In this document: one piece after another, positions 1 to 9,238 of the stretch
Position numbering within the stretch: position 1 is the stretch's first letter
Layout: each line of letters opens with the position of its first letter
NCBI GenBank assembly: GCA_934476075.1
Contig: CAKSNH010000014.1
Coordinates: 1-64,000, forward strand
DNA length: 64,000 nucleotides
Direction of reading: 5' to 3'
Source: an uncultured Clostridia bacterium
GTDB taxonomy: Bacteria > Bacillota > Clostridia > UBA1381
Notes under the pieces: generated by a model
Told to the model about the DNA's origin: nothing
The model's input: the letters and a program-made list of their open reading frames with translations, nothing else
Database searches by the model: none
Position numbers and translations under genes: made by a program

Positions 1-347
1 CTCTTTGTCCACGTCCACAAAGAGGACGGAAAAGTCCGCAAGGGACACCCTTGACCCACACGCTGCAAAGCTATTGCTATATAGTTGTTCCCACTTTGTC
101 GGCAAAATTCACTTATTGCCTAGGGGCGTGAATTTTGTGCCGTCAGAACATAGTGCTTGCGGTAAGTTGTGAGTATACATAATACACAAACAAAGCATAG
201 ATACGGCATACCCTCTGTGCCCACTGAATATAGATATACGCTTTTTGCGTGTCCTGTGGGTGAGTTTAGTGGGAAAGTGCGATTGTAGGTATAAATGAAA
301 GTGTAGTGCAATTTGTGGTGCACATCATCTCAACAAATCCTAATTTA
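1..347. other. Hairpin-rich non-coding region downstream of lepA, unassigned
   Basis: No convincing gene is visible here. The plus strand carries a series of inverted repeats: an 8-base stem CTCTTTGT/ACAAAGAG at 1-24, GGAC/GTCC near 28-41, CAAGGG/CCCTTG near 42-56, and a 13-base arm CGGCAAAATTCAC near 101-113 that pairs, with one bulge, with an arm near 129-143. A longer-range pairing of ACCCACACGC near 53-62 with sequence near 257-272 is also possible. GTGCA/TGCAC near 308-325 lies closest to the lepA stop and could help end its transcript, but it has no clear T-run. The pattern suggests a structured RNA cut by the window edge or mobile-element debris. It does not match tmRNA, RNase P, SRP RNA or a riboswitch that I can recognise. 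Confidence 0.4.
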
Positions 348-2156
348 TCAATCAAGTTTCAGCACTGACATAAACGCCTCCTGCGGCACTTCTACGCTGC
401 CGACTTGACGCATACGTTTTTTACCCTCTTTTTGCTTTTCAAGCAATTTCTTCTTACGCGTAATATCACCGCCGTAACATTTTGCCAATACGTCCTTACG
501 CATAGCACGAACTGTTTCACGGGCAATAATCTTATTGCCGATAGTCGCTTGAATAGGCACTTCAAACAACTGTCTTGGTATTGCCTCTTTCAATTTTTCC
601 GTCATCTTTCTCGCTCTTGCATACGCTTTATCTCTGTGTACAATAAATGATAATGCGTCTACCATATCACCGTTAAGCAGTATATCCAGCTTAACAAGGT
701 CCGAACGCTTATAGCCTGTCAACTCGTAGTCAAATGACGCATATCCCTTTGTTCTTGATTTTAACGCATCAAAGAAATCATATACAATTTCATTAAGCGG
801 CAAATCATAGAAAATCTGTGCTCGTGTTTCTTCCATGTACTTCATGTCAATAAACACACCACGTCTTTCCTGACACAATTCCATTACATTTCCCACATAA
901 TCAACAGGAACCATAATATCCGCTTTAACCATCGGTTCTTCCATATAATCTATTTCCACTGTCGGCGGCAAATTGGTAGGATTGTCAATCTTCAACACTT
1001 CACCGTTAGTCTTGTGAACAGTATAAATAACGCTCGGTGCAGTTGTAACAAGGTCTAAATTATATTCTCTTTCAAGACGCTCCTGTATAATTTCCATGTG
1101 CAGCAATCCCAAAAATCCGCATCTGAACCCAAATCCCAACGCAATAGATGTTTCCGGTTCAAACAACAATGCCGCATCATTCAACTGCAATTTCAAAAGT
1201 GCCTCCTGCAAATCCTCATATTGTGCACCGTCCGCCGGATAAATACCGCAGTACACCATAGGATTTACTTTCTTATATCCAGGCAGCGGTTCCGGCGACG
1301 GATTGCGGACTGTTGTTACAGTATCGCCCACTTGCGTATCTCTGATATTCTTAATGCTTGCCGCAATATATCCAACATCACCGGCAGACAATTCGCCTGT
1401 CGGAATAAGACCGTTCGGGTGCATAGCACCAACCTCAACAACATCAAATTCCGCACCTGTCTGCATCATTTTTATTCTGTCGCCTGTTTTAAGTTTACCT
1501 TCTTTAACTCTTACATAAACAATAACCCCACGATAACTGTCATAGTAAGAATCAAAAATCAATGCTTGCAGCGGTTTTGTTTCATCGCCTTGCGGAGCAG
1601 GTACTTTCGTTACAATCTCCTCCAACACCGATTCCACATTCAAACCTGTTTTAGCGGAAATCTTAGGAGCGTCCTCGGCAGGTATACCAATTACGTCCTC
1701 AATTTCCTTTATAACCACCTCAGGCTGTGCACTCGGCAAATCTATTTTATTTATAATCGGAATAATTTCAAGGTCATGTTCAAGTGCAAGATATGTGTTT
1801 GCCAATGTCTGTGCCTCTATTCCCTGTGCCGCATCAACAACAAGCAATGCACCCTCACAAGCCGCCAAGCTTCTTGACACTTCATAATTAAAGTCAACGT
1901 GTCCGGGTGTATCTATAAGATTTAAAGTATAAACTTCACCGTCTTTGGCCTTATATTGCAACCGTACCGCATGAGCCTTTATTGTAATTCCACGCTCACG
2001 CTCCAAATCCATGTTATCCAAAAGCTGGTCTTCCATATCACGAAGCTCCACCTCGCCGGTAAGTTCCAGCAAACGGTCCGCAAGTGTAGATTTTCCGTGG
2101 TCAATATGTGCTATAATACAGAAATTGCGTATTCTCTCTTGTTTTGTTTTTGACAT
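348..2156 (-). CDS. lepA: Elongation factor 4 (LepA), ribosome back-translocating GTPase
   Basis: This is a 602-residue translational GTPase of normal family length. The G1 loop AHIDHGKST lies at residues 16-24, followed by DTPGH (G3) and NKID (G4). The C-terminal part carries the EF4-specific end, with the GGDITRKKKLLEKQKEGKKRM-type basic region in which the GGD...KKLL...KKRM residues are conserved. EF4 acts on stalled or mistranslocated ribosomes in the cytoplasm or at the membrane. The ATG is preceded by AGGAGA at good spacing. The gene has its own sigma-A-like promoter in the 84-base gap after the upstream HAD gene. In many Firmicutes lepA sits just upstream of hemW and hrcA; here it is about 21 kb away from them. 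Confidence 0.97.
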   Translation of the reverse strand: MSKTKQERIRNFCIIAHIDHGKSTLADRLLELTGEVELRDMEDQLLDNMDLERERGITIKAHAVRLQYKAKDGEVYTLNLIDTPGHVDFNYEVSRSLAACEGALLVVDAAQGIEAQTLANTYLALEHDLEIIPIINKIDLPSAQPEVVIKEIEDVIGIPAEDAPKISAKTGLNVESVLEEIVTKVPAPQGDETKPLQALIFDSYYDSYRGVIVYVRVKEGKLKTGDRIKMMQTGAEFDVVEVGAMHPNGLIPTGELSAGDVGYIAASIKNIRDTQVGDTVTTVRNPSPEPLPGYKKVNPMVYCGIYPADGAQYEDLQEALLKLQLNDAALLFEPETSIALGFGFRCGFLGLLHMEIIQERLEREYNLDLVTTAPSVIYTVHKTNGEVLKIDNPTNLPPTVEIDYMEEPMVKADIMVPVDYVGNVMELCQERRGVFIDMKYMEETRAQIFYDLPLNEIVYDFFDALKSRTKGYASFDYELTGYKRSDLVKLDILLNGDMVDALSFIVHRDKAYARARKMTEKLKEAIPRQLFEVPIQATIGNKIIARETVRAMRKDVLAKCYGGDITRKKKLLEKQKEGKKRMRQVGSVEVPQEAFMSVLKLD

Positions 2157-2207
2157 ATGTTAATCTTCTCCTATAACGTAATTTCACATTTTATTCATTC
2201 AAAGTAT

Positions 2208-2236
2208 AGTATATCATAAATCCGATAAATTGTCAT
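2208..2236 (-). promoter_or_regulatory. Sigma-A promoter for lepA
   Basis: On the minus strand ATGACA (2231-2236) and TATACT (2208-2213) are separated by 17 bases, about 50 bases before the lepA ATG. The -35 box overlaps the first bases after the stop codon of the upstream HAD gene. Confidence 0.6.
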
Positions 2237-2240
2237 TACA

Positions 2241-3068
2241 TTATTTGCACAAATCGGCTAAATATTTTACTACACCATCATCATTATTGCTTTTGATAAC
2301 TCCCGTTGCCGTCTTTTTCACTTCAATATTGGCATTCTCCACCGCATAACATTCGTCACACGCATTAAACAATGGTATATCATTCAGATTATCTCCAAAT
2401 CCGACCAATTTATCCGCTCCGAGATATTCTTTCAGAAACATCGCTCCATTATACTTCGATGCACTTTTAGGCGACAATTCCATGTACTGCAAATCCTTGT
2501 TGTAAATATCATGATAATATGCGATAGTCAGTCCTCCGTTGTCTTTCAATTTTTCATACATCGGTTTCAGTGTATTTTCATCATTCAAAAACGAAAAATA
2601 TACCACATTATGTTTTTCAAGCTCATATAAATTATCCAATCTTTCAAAGCTTTTATTAAATTTCGTCTGACGCTCCGTCATAAATTCATTCATTGCCGGC
2701 GTCTTTATTTCATCATAAAAAGTGTGCATTTTATTTTGGTCTATCGTATAATAAAATCCGCTTACACCGCATTCTTTCATTGTGTCAATAATGCTTTTTA
2801 ATACATCTTTGCCAAAGCTGTTTACTTTTATATAATTATCTTTCGCTATATCATAAATCAGTGTGCCGTTCATGAGTATAACAGGCAAATTTATATTAAT
2901 ACCCTTCATCATATGTACAACGGTTGCAGCCGTACGAGCCGTAGCAAACGTAAACTGCATACCGTTATCAATCAATCTGTTTAGTTCATTTTTTGTATAT
3001 TCCGAAATTTCAGCATTGCTGTTTAAAAGCGTACCGTCCAAATCGGACAAATATAATATTTTACTCAT
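2241..3068 (-). CDS. Cof-type HAD-superfamily phosphatase
   Basis: This 275-residue protein has the Cof/YkrA-type HAD layout. Motif I, DLDGTLLN with nucleophile and acid/base Asp, is near residues 9-16. Motif II is the FATAR threonine near residue 42. A C2 cap follows, then motif III/IV with the lysine of SPKSASK and the metal-binding GDNLNDIPLF. Such enzymes hydrolyse small sugar phosphates, PLP or FMN; the substrate cannot be read from the sequence. The start lies one base after the uvrA stop, with GGGGAAG inside the end of uvrA as its ribosome site, so it is probably the last gene of the uvrB-uvrA transcript. Whether it has any role in repair is unknown. Confidence 0.9.
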   Translation of the reverse strand: MSKILYLSDLDGTLLNSNAEISEYTKNELNRLIDNGMQFTFATARTAATVVHMMKGININLPVILMNGTLIYDIAKDNYIKVNSFGKDVLKSIIDTMKECGVSGFYYTIDQNKMHTFYDEIKTPAMNEFMTERQTKFNKSFERLDNLYELEKHNVVYFSFLNDENTLKPMYEKLKDNGGLTIAYYHDIYNKDLQYMELSPKSASKYNGAMFLKEYLGADKLVGFGDNLNDIPLFNACDECYAVENANIEVKKTATGVIKSNNDDGVVKYLADLCK

Positions 3069-3069
3069 A

Positions 3070-5895
3070 TTATTTCTTCCCCAGCATCTTTTTCAAATAC
3101 TTTCCGGTATAACTTTTCTTAACCTTAACCACATCTTCGGGTGTACCTGCCGCAACCACCGTACCGCCGCAGTCGCCGCCCTCAGGTCCAAGGTCAATGA
3201 TGTAATCCGCCGTCTTGATAACGTCCAGATTATGCTCAATTACAAGCACCGTATTTCCCGCATCAACCAATCTCTGCAACACATCAATCAAACGGTGTAC
3301 ATCTGCTATATGCAAACCCGTTGTAGGCTCGTCCAAAATATATATGGTATTGCCCGTACTGCGTTTGCTCAGCTCCGTTGCCAGTTTCACACGCTGAGCC
3401 TCGCCGCCCGACAAGGTGGTCGAATTCTGACCAAGCTTAATATATCCAAGCCCCACCTCCGACAAAGTTTCAAGCTTACGTTTTATCTTCGGTATATTTG
3501 CAAAGAACTCCAATGCCTCGTCAACCGTCATATCAAGCACTTCATATATATTTTTGCCCTTATATTTTACTTCCAACGTTTCTCTGTTGTATCTTTTTCC
3601 TTTACATACTTCGCACGGCACAAAAATATCCGCCAAAAAGTGCATTTCTATCTTGACAATACCGTCACCGCTGCACGCCTCACATCTTCCGCCTTTTACA
3701 TTAAAGCTAAATCTTCCGGCACTGTATCCTCTTACCTTTGCATCGTTTGTATTCGCAAACACTTCACGAATATCGTTAAATAAGTTTGTATATGTCGCAG
3801 GGTTTGAACGTGGTGTTCTGCCAATCGGCGATTGATTTATGTCAATTATTTTATCAAGCTTTTCCACACCCTTGATTGCCTTGTGTGCTCCGCCGTGCGT
3901 TCTTGCACGGTTTAGGTCATGTGCCAGCTGTTTATATAAAATCTCATTCACCAATGACGATTTACCTGAACCCGACACGCCCGTAACACAGGTCAATACT
4001 CCAAGCGGTATTTTTACATTCACATTCTTTAAATTATTTTCCTTTGCACCGATAACCTCAATCCAATCTTTCGGCTTGCGTCTTTCGCTCGGCACTTCTA
4101 TTTTCTTCTTGCCCGATAAATACATTCCCGTCATAGAGCGTGGACTGTTTATCAAATCTTCAATACTCCCCTCGCCCACAACTTCACCGCCGTGTATACC
4201 CGCTCCCGGACCAATATCAATAATATGGTCGGCGGCATACATAGTGTCTTCGTCATGCTCCACAACAATAACCGTGTTTCCCAAATCACGCAAATGCTTT
4301 AACGTACCGATAAGTCTGTCATTGTCACGCTGATGCAGACCGATGCTCGGCTCGTCCAGAATATAAAGAACGCCCATAAGTCCCGACCCGATTTGCGTGG
4401 CAAGACGTATTCTCTGTGCCTCACCACCCGACAATGTGCCCGATGAACGTGACAAAGTAAGATAATCCAATCCAACATCAAGCAGAAATTTAAGACGTGC
4501 CTTTATCTCTTTTATAACCTGTTCGGCAATCATCAGCTCACGCTCGGATAATTCCAGATTACTGATAAAATCCATTGCGTTTCTAATCGACATATCGGTA
4601 AATTCTTTTATGTTAATGCCCCCGACAGTAACTGCCAAAACCTCGTCATTAAGTCTTGCACCCTTACATTTAGGACACTTCACAAGGTTTATATACTTTT
4701 CTATCTCCATTTTTGAGTATGACGATGTGGTTTCATTATATTTTCTCTCCAAATTCGTCACTACACCCTCAAAAGCCGACATAAAAGTACCGTTACCGTA
4801 ATTGCGTGTATAGTGCATTTTCATTTTTTCGCCGTTGTTGCCGTAAAGCACTATATGTTTTATATCCTCCGGCAAGTCCTTGTACGGAGTATTTATATCA
4901 AAATGATAGTTCTCTGCCAAAGCCTGATAGTACATATGTGCCATACTGTCCGTAATCTGCGGAGCAGCCCAGCCCGGTGCATATATTGCCCCTTCTATAA
5001 GGCTCAGATTCTCGTCCGCCACAATCAAATCTTCATCAATTTTCGACAGAAAACCAATACCGTCACATTCGGGACAAGCACCATACGGATTGTTAAACGA
5101 AAACATTCTCGGTGCTAATTCGTTTAAACTTATACCGCAGTCATCACACGCATAGTTTTGGCTGAATGTCATTATTTCCCCGTCAATAATCTGCACCATG
5201 ACTATATCGCCCGTCAAGCCCAATGCCGTTTCAAGCGAATCGGTCAGACGTTTTGTTATATTATCACGAATGATAAGACGGTCAATTACAATTTCAATAT
5301 TATGCTTTTTTGTCTTGGCAAGTTCAAATTCCTCCGACAGCTCGTGCATCTCGCCGTCAACCCGAATACGCACATATCCGTTTTTTCTTGCCGTTTCAAA
5401 AACTTTTTTGTGCTCACCCTTTTTGCCTCTTATAACGGGTGCAAGTATCTGTATTTTTGTGCCCTCGTCAAGCGACATAACGTTATCAACAATCTGGTCT
5501 ATGCTCTGCTTTGATATTTCCTTTCCGCATTTCGGACAATGCGGAACACCTATTCTCGCATAAAGCAAACGCAGATAATCATATATTTCCGTCACCGTTC
5601 CGACTGTGGAACGTGGATTTTTCGATGTGGTTTTCTGGTCGATACTGATTGCGGGTGAAAGTCCCTCTATATAGTCAACATCGGGTTTATCAAGCTGCCC
5701 CAAAAACTGACGTGCATAAGATGACAGCGACTCGACATATCTTCTCTGTCCCTCCGCATATATGGTATCGAATGCAAGCGACGATTTTCCCGAACCCGAC
5801 AAGCCTGTCAGCACAACAAGCTTTTCTCTCGGTATCGTCACATTTATATTTTTCAAATTGTGCTCTCTTGCACCCTGTATTTTTATACTGTCCAT
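3070..5895 (-). CDS. uvrA: Excinuclease ABC subunit UvrA
   Basis: UvrA is the damage-recognition ATPase of nucleotide excision repair. About 941 residues match the usual length. There are two ABC modules: Walker A GLSGSGKSS near residue 32 and GVSGSGKSS near residue 635, each followed by an LSGGEAQR signature and an ILDEP Walker B. Zinc-finger cysteines are visible as CDDCG...CPECDG in the first half and CEACSGDG...CEVCKG in the second. The first possible ATG (5907) has no ribosome site. The ATG at 5895, preceded by GGAG six bases away, is the better start. It follows a small unknown gene and uvrB in one operon. Confidence 0.97.
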   Translation of the reverse strand: MDSIKIQGAREHNLKNINVTIPREKLVVLTGLSGSGKSSLAFDTIYAEGQRRYVESLSSYARQFLGQLDKPDVDYIEGLSPAISIDQKTTSKNPRSTVGTVTEIYDYLRLLYARIGVPHCPKCGKEISKQSIDQIVDNVMSLDEGTKIQILAPVIRGKKGEHKKVFETARKNGYVRIRVDGEMHELSEEFELAKTKKHNIEIVIDRLIIRDNITKRLTDSLETALGLTGDIVMVQIIDGEIMTFSQNYACDDCGISLNELAPRMFSFNNPYGACPECDGIGFLSKIDEDLIVADENLSLIEGAIYAPGWAAPQITDSMAHMYYQALAENYHFDINTPYKDLPEDIKHIVLYGNNGEKMKMHYTRNYGNGTFMSAFEGVVTNLERKYNETTSSYSKMEIEKYINLVKCPKCKGARLNDEVLAVTVGGINIKEFTDMSIRNAMDFISNLELSERELMIAEQVIKEIKARLKFLLDVGLDYLTLSRSSGTLSGGEAQRIRLATQIGSGLMGVLYILDEPSIGLHQRDNDRLIGTLKHLRDLGNTVIVVEHDEDTMYAADHIIDIGPGAGIHGGEVVGEGSIEDLINSPRSMTGMYLSGKKKIEVPSERRKPKDWIEVIGAKENNLKNVNVKIPLGVLTCVTGVSGSGKSSLVNEILYKQLAHDLNRARTHGGAHKAIKGVEKLDKIIDINQSPIGRTPRSNPATYTNLFNDIREVFANTNDAKVRGYSAGRFSFNVKGGRCEACSGDGIVKIEMHFLADIFVPCEVCKGKRYNRETLEVKYKGKNIYEVLDMTVDEALEFFANIPKIKRKLETLSEVGLGYIKLGQNSTTLSGGEAQRVKLATELSKRSTGNTIYILDEPTTGLHIADVHRLIDVLQRLVDAGNTVLVIEHNLDVIKTADYIIDLGPEGGDCGGTVVAAGTPEDVVKVKKSYTGKYLKKMLGKK

Positions 5896-5919
5896 CTCAA
5901 TCTCCATTTCTACGACATA

Positions 5920-6306
5920 TCACTGTATATAATATGTTGCACATTCCGACTTGCGTTCCATAAACCGCTTACGCTCGTCCATCATGGTTTTGTAAGCTGT
6001 ATTCAGTTCAATCTCAAATATTTGCTTTATAACTTTGCTTTCGCAATAAACAAGCTCGGCTCTTTTCATAATATCAATTCTGTCCGGAATATCAAAATCA
6101 TACATACTTATAAGATTAATTTCACACTTGAACTTTCTGCATAAAGCATTTTCCAAATCAACAATCATATCTTCATCAATCCGGTCATTGCTGATAAATA
6201 TAAAATTAATACTTCCCGTATCGTCATGCTCCACCATATACATCATATGCACTAACATATTTTTTAAAATCATTTTTATTGCTTGTTCTATTTTATCTTT
6301 TGACAT
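5920..6306 (-). CDS. Small protein resembling a degenerate MNT-type nucleotidyltransferase, between uvrB and uvrA
   Basis: This 128-residue cytoplasmic protein is not one I can name with certainty. The second half resembles the C-terminal part of minimal nucleotidyltransferases (MntA/MNT antitoxin type). After a helix-strand unit (DLENAL...CEINLISM) comes the DRIDIMKRAELVYCES block, then FEIELNTAY...ERKRFMERK, which corresponds to the FE....YLD....R....E tail of that family. The expected GSxxxG and DxD catalytic residues are absent; the N-terminal strand reads INFIFISNDR instead. Its ATG overlaps the 3' end of uvrB by 14 bases and has a good TGGAGAA site, so it is translationally coupled to uvrB, and uvrA follows closely. 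A regulatory or binding role in excision repair is a guess from position only. Confidence 0.6.
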   Translation of the reverse strand: MSKDKIEQAIKMILKNMLVHMMYMVEHDDTGSINFIFISNDRIDEDMIVDLENALCRKFKCEINLISMYDFDIPDRIDIMKRAELVYCESKVIKQIFEIELNTAYKTMMDERKRFMERKSECATYYIQ

Positions 6307-8266
6307 TTTTATTCTCCATCAACTTTTTAATTTTATCTCTGATTTCCGCAGCACGTTCAAATTCAAGTTCTTCCGCCGCAATATTCATCTGTAATTTCAA
6401 TTCTTCAATCACAGCGTCAATATCAATTTCATTGTTTTTACTTTCACTGAATTCATCAATATGCTTTGTAGCCTCAATAATATCACGAATATCCTTTTTA
6501 ACTGTTTTCGGCACGATACCATGCTTTTCATTAAACAATGACTGTATTGTTCTTCGGCGTTCCGTTTCGTCAATAGCCCTCTGCATTGAACCTGTGATAT
6601 TGTCCGCATACATAATTACCATACCTTCGGAATTACGTGCCGCACGTCCGATAGTCTGGATAAGCGATGATTCGCTTCGCAAAAATCCTTCCTTATCCGC
6701 ATCGAGGATAGCCACAAGCGATACCTCCGGCAAATCCAAACCTTCACGCAGCAGGTTAATGCCGACCAATACGTCAAATTCACCCAAACGCAGATTACGG
6801 ATAATCTCGGTACGCTCAATCGTTTTAATTTCGGAGTGCATATAGTTTACACGAATACCCGCATTGTGCAGATAATCCGTCAAATCCTCCGCCATACGTT
6901 TGGTCAAAGTTGTCACAAGCACCCTTGTGCCGTTTTCCACACGAATATTAATTTCATTTATAAGGTCATCAATCTGATGTTCAATCGGACGCACTTCAAT
7001 TTTAGGGTCTAATAATCCTGTCGGACGGATAACCTGTTCAACCGTATTTGTTGAATGTTCCTTTTCATAATCAGCCGGAGTCGCACTTGTGAATATGACT
7101 TGATTTAAACGCTGTTCAAACTCGTCAAACATAAGCGGACGGTTATCGTATGCCGACGGAAGTCTGAAACCGTATTTAACCAATGTATCTTTTCTCGACC
7201 TGTCCCCGTGATACATTGCACGCACCTGCGATACCGTCACATGGGACTCGTCAATAATCATCAAATAATCATCGGGGAAATAATCAAGCAGTGTAAACGG
7301 TGCAGAACCCGCCTTTCTTCCGCTTATGTGGCGAGAATAATTCTCTATCCCCTGACAAAAGCCTATCTCACGCATCATTTCAATATCATATCTTGTACGC
7401 TGTTCAATACGCTGTGCCTCGATAAGCATATCATTTTCCTTAAAATATTTAATTCGTTCTTCAAGTTCTTCTTCAATCGTGGCAATAGCCATTTCCATCT
7501 TGTCTTTTGTTGTTACATAGTGTGATGCCGGAAAAATTGCAACATGATTTCTAAGTCCGATTATTTCACCCGTCAGTGCGTTAATTTCGGAAATACGCTC
7601 TATTTCATCGCCGAAAAATTCTACACGAATAGCATTCTCACCGTTATTTGACGGAAAAATCTCCACAACATCGCCACGCACACGAAACTTATTACGCACA
7701 AAATTCAAATCATTGCGTTCATATTGTATTTCAACCAATTTCCTCAATATTTCATCTCTGTCCTTTTGCATACCGACACGCAAAGAAAGTATCAGATTTT
7801 TGTAATCGTCCGGGTCACCCAAACCATAGATACACGATACACTCGATACTATAATCACGTCACGGCGTTCAAACAATGCCGCCGTTGCACTGTGGCGAAG
7901 CTTGTCTATTTCATCATTTATAGATGCGTCCTTTTCGATAAACGTATCCGTTTGAGGTATATATGCCTCAGGCTGATAATAATCATAATAGCTTACGAAA
8001 AATTCCACCGCATTATTCGGAAAAAATTCTTTAAATTCACTGCATAACTGTGCCGCCAGAGTTTTGTTGTGTGCCAGAACGATAGTCGGCTTATTGACTG
8101 CCGCTATTACATTTGCCATTGTAAATGTCTTTCCCGAACCCGTTACACCGAGCAATGTCTGCATTTTTTCACCGTTTTTTATTCCGTCAACCAACCCTGC
8201 AATAGCCTTGGGCTGGTCACCCTGCGGAGTAAATTCCGATACCAATTCAAATTTATCCATATTCAT
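6293..8266 (-). CDS. uvrB: Excinuclease ABC subunit UvrB
   Basis: UvrB is the helicase-like subunit that verifies damage and recruits UvrC. Walker A GVTGSGKT is near residue 40, the beta-hairpin region YYDYYQPEAY near 90, the DESH box near 335, and QTIGRAARN (motif VI) near 540. A C-terminal UVR domain (LKLQM...FERAAEIRDKIKKL) is the UvrC contact. A TTG-initiated reading begins at 8278, but AAAGG lies four bases before the ATG at 8266, with a second ATG at 8260. It is the first gene of the uvrB-small ORF-uvrA-HAD operon. No LexA-type GAACnnnnGTTC box is visible upstream. Confidence 0.97.
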   Translation of the reverse strand: MNMDKFELVSEFTPQGDQPKAIAGLVDGIKNGEKMQTLLGVTGSGKTFTMANVIAAVNKPTIVLAHNKTLAAQLCSEFKEFFPNNAVEFFVSYYDYYQPEAYIPQTDTFIEKDASINDEIDKLRHSATAALFERRDVIIVSSVSCIYGLGDPDDYKNLILSLRVGMQKDRDEILRKLVEIQYERNDLNFVRNKFRVRGDVVEIFPSNNGENAIRVEFFGDEIERISEINALTGEIIGLRNHVAIFPASHYVTTKDKMEMAIATIEEELEERIKYFKENDMLIEAQRIEQRTRYDIEMMREIGFCQGIENYSRHISGRKAGSAPFTLLDYFPDDYLMIIDESHVTVSQVRAMYHGDRSRKDTLVKYGFRLPSAYDNRPLMFDEFEQRLNQVIFTSATPADYEKEHSTNTVEQVIRPTGLLDPKIEVRPIEHQIDDLINEINIRVENGTRVLVTTLTKRMAEDLTDYLHNAGIRVNYMHSEIKTIERTEIIRNLRLGEFDVLVGINLLREGLDLPEVSLVAILDADKEGFLRSESSLIQTIGRAARNSEGMVIMYADNITGSMQRAIDETERRRTIQSLFNEKHGIVPKTVKKDIRDIIEATKHIDEFSESKNNEIDIDAVIEELKLQMNIAAEELEFERAAEIRDKIKKLMENKNVKR

Positions 8267-8294
8267 AATACCTTTCAATAATCACATTATCATT

Positions 8295-8323
8295 AGTATA
8301 TCACAGCCAAACAAAAATTGCAA
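8295..8323 (-). promoter_or_regulatory. Sigma-A promoter for the uvrB operon
   Basis: TTGCAA (8318-8323) and TATACT (8295-8300) are 17 bases apart on the minus strand, about 30 bases ahead of the uvrB start. Confidence 0.7.
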
Positions 8324-8368
8324 CGCAAAGCGAATGAATGTTTGCACAAATAATTTTAAATGCAAACT

Positions 8369-9238
8369 CTATTTCTTATGAATATCCGCAAAAGTTATTT
8401 CCCCTCCCTTTTTAACGATGCCGTCAATAATCTGCGGTTCTGTCACAATGTTTTCCACACACGCATTTTTGTCCAAAACAAATACAATCGAAAATGTTCT
8501 TTTTGTAAAGCGTTCCGCACTTTTTCGCACACAATCGCTGCTGTCGGCTACTGTCAGTTTTATATGTTCATTTTTATTTTCTCCCATTTTATGCTTGTAA
8601 AACATTAATTCTTTAACAAAATCAACATTATACTTTTCTTTCTGCGTAAAAATGTTCATAATCAAAAATACGCATAAAAATACTATCGAAAAATTAAACT
8701 GCGATTTTAATGTCAATATAACTCCGAAAGTCACCAATACCCCTATCAATGCGAGCGTGATTACACGCATTATATTGTCTGCCGTTTTGCACCCCACATA
8801 GTATGTCAGGATTTTTTTCGTTATAATTCCGCCGTCAAGCGGAACTATCGGCAATATATTTATGATAAACAGCGATATGTTTTTCAATGCAAAATCAGCA
8901 ATCCAAATATTATGCAGTTTTGTATTAATTCCATATGCCAGCAATGCAAAAATCAAATTCACACACGGACCGGATATATACAGCAATATTTCATCATACA
9001 AGCTGTACACAATTTGATTTTTCAATCTCAAATTCAATCCAAACGGCTCTATCGCTATATGTGACGGTACTAAACCTATGCACACCGCCGTAATAAAATG
9101 TGCCAGTTCGTGCAGTGTCATAATAGCATATGATATAATCAATAATTCAAGATTGCGGTTTATATAACAAAATACTGCCAGTAAAATCACAAGCGGATTT
9201 ATGTAAATCCATTTCCCCAGTTTTATTATGTCTATCAC
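8369..9238 (-). CDS. Site-2 (M50) intramembrane metalloprotease, SpoIVFB-like
   Basis: This is a multi-pass membrane protein of about 289 residues. HELAH near residue 43 supplies the zinc-binding HExxH, and ILPIVPLDGG near residue 130 matches the NPDG-type motif of S2P proteases, where Asp is the third ligand. A soluble C-terminal part of about 80 residues occupies the place of the CBS domain of SpoIVFB. In sporulators SpoIVFB cleaves pro-sigma-K in the mother cell. The start is the GTG overlapping the upstream stop (GTGA). The GGAGGA site is unusually close to it, suggesting reinitiation after the upstream gene. Other M50 roles are possible, but the upstream single-helix partner favours a SpoIVFA/FB-like pair. 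Confidence 0.85.
   Translation of the reverse strand: MIDIIKLGKWIYINPLVILLAVFCYINRNLELLIISYAIMTLHELAHFITAVCIGLVPSHIAIEPFGLNLRLKNQIVYSLYDEILLYISGPCVNLIFALLAYGINTKLHNIWIADFALKNISLFIINILPIVPLDGGIITKKILTYYVGCKTADNIMRVITLALIGVLVTFGVILTLKSQFNFSIVFLCVFLIMNIFTQKEKYNVDFVKELMFYKHKMGENKNEHIKLTVADSSDCVRKSAERFTKRTFSIVFVLDKNACVENIVTEPQIIDGIVKKGGEITFADIHKK

Noticed and set aside
120..323. 67-codon minus-strand ORF in the hairpin region after lepA
   Set aside because: It has no ribosome site, unusual composition and overlaps strong inverted repeats. The region is better read as non-coding.
1..347. RNase P RNA, tmRNA or SRP RNA in the first 350 bases
   Set aside because: The conserved RNase P blocks, the tmRNA tRNA-like ends and the SRP GGAAGCAG-type loop are all missing on both strands.
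1098..1877. 259-codon plus-strand ORF opposite lepA
   Set aside because: It lies wholly antisense to a certain gene, lacks a ribosome site and resembles no protein family; it is a by-product of lepA codon usage.
2863..3783. 306-codon plus-strand ORF across the HAD gene and uvrA
   Set aside because: Spans the antisense of two real genes and has no signals of translation.
8267..8368. Search for an SOS (LexA) box before uvrB
   Set aside because: No GAAC-N4-GTTC-like dyad is visible; only a plain sigma-A promoter.
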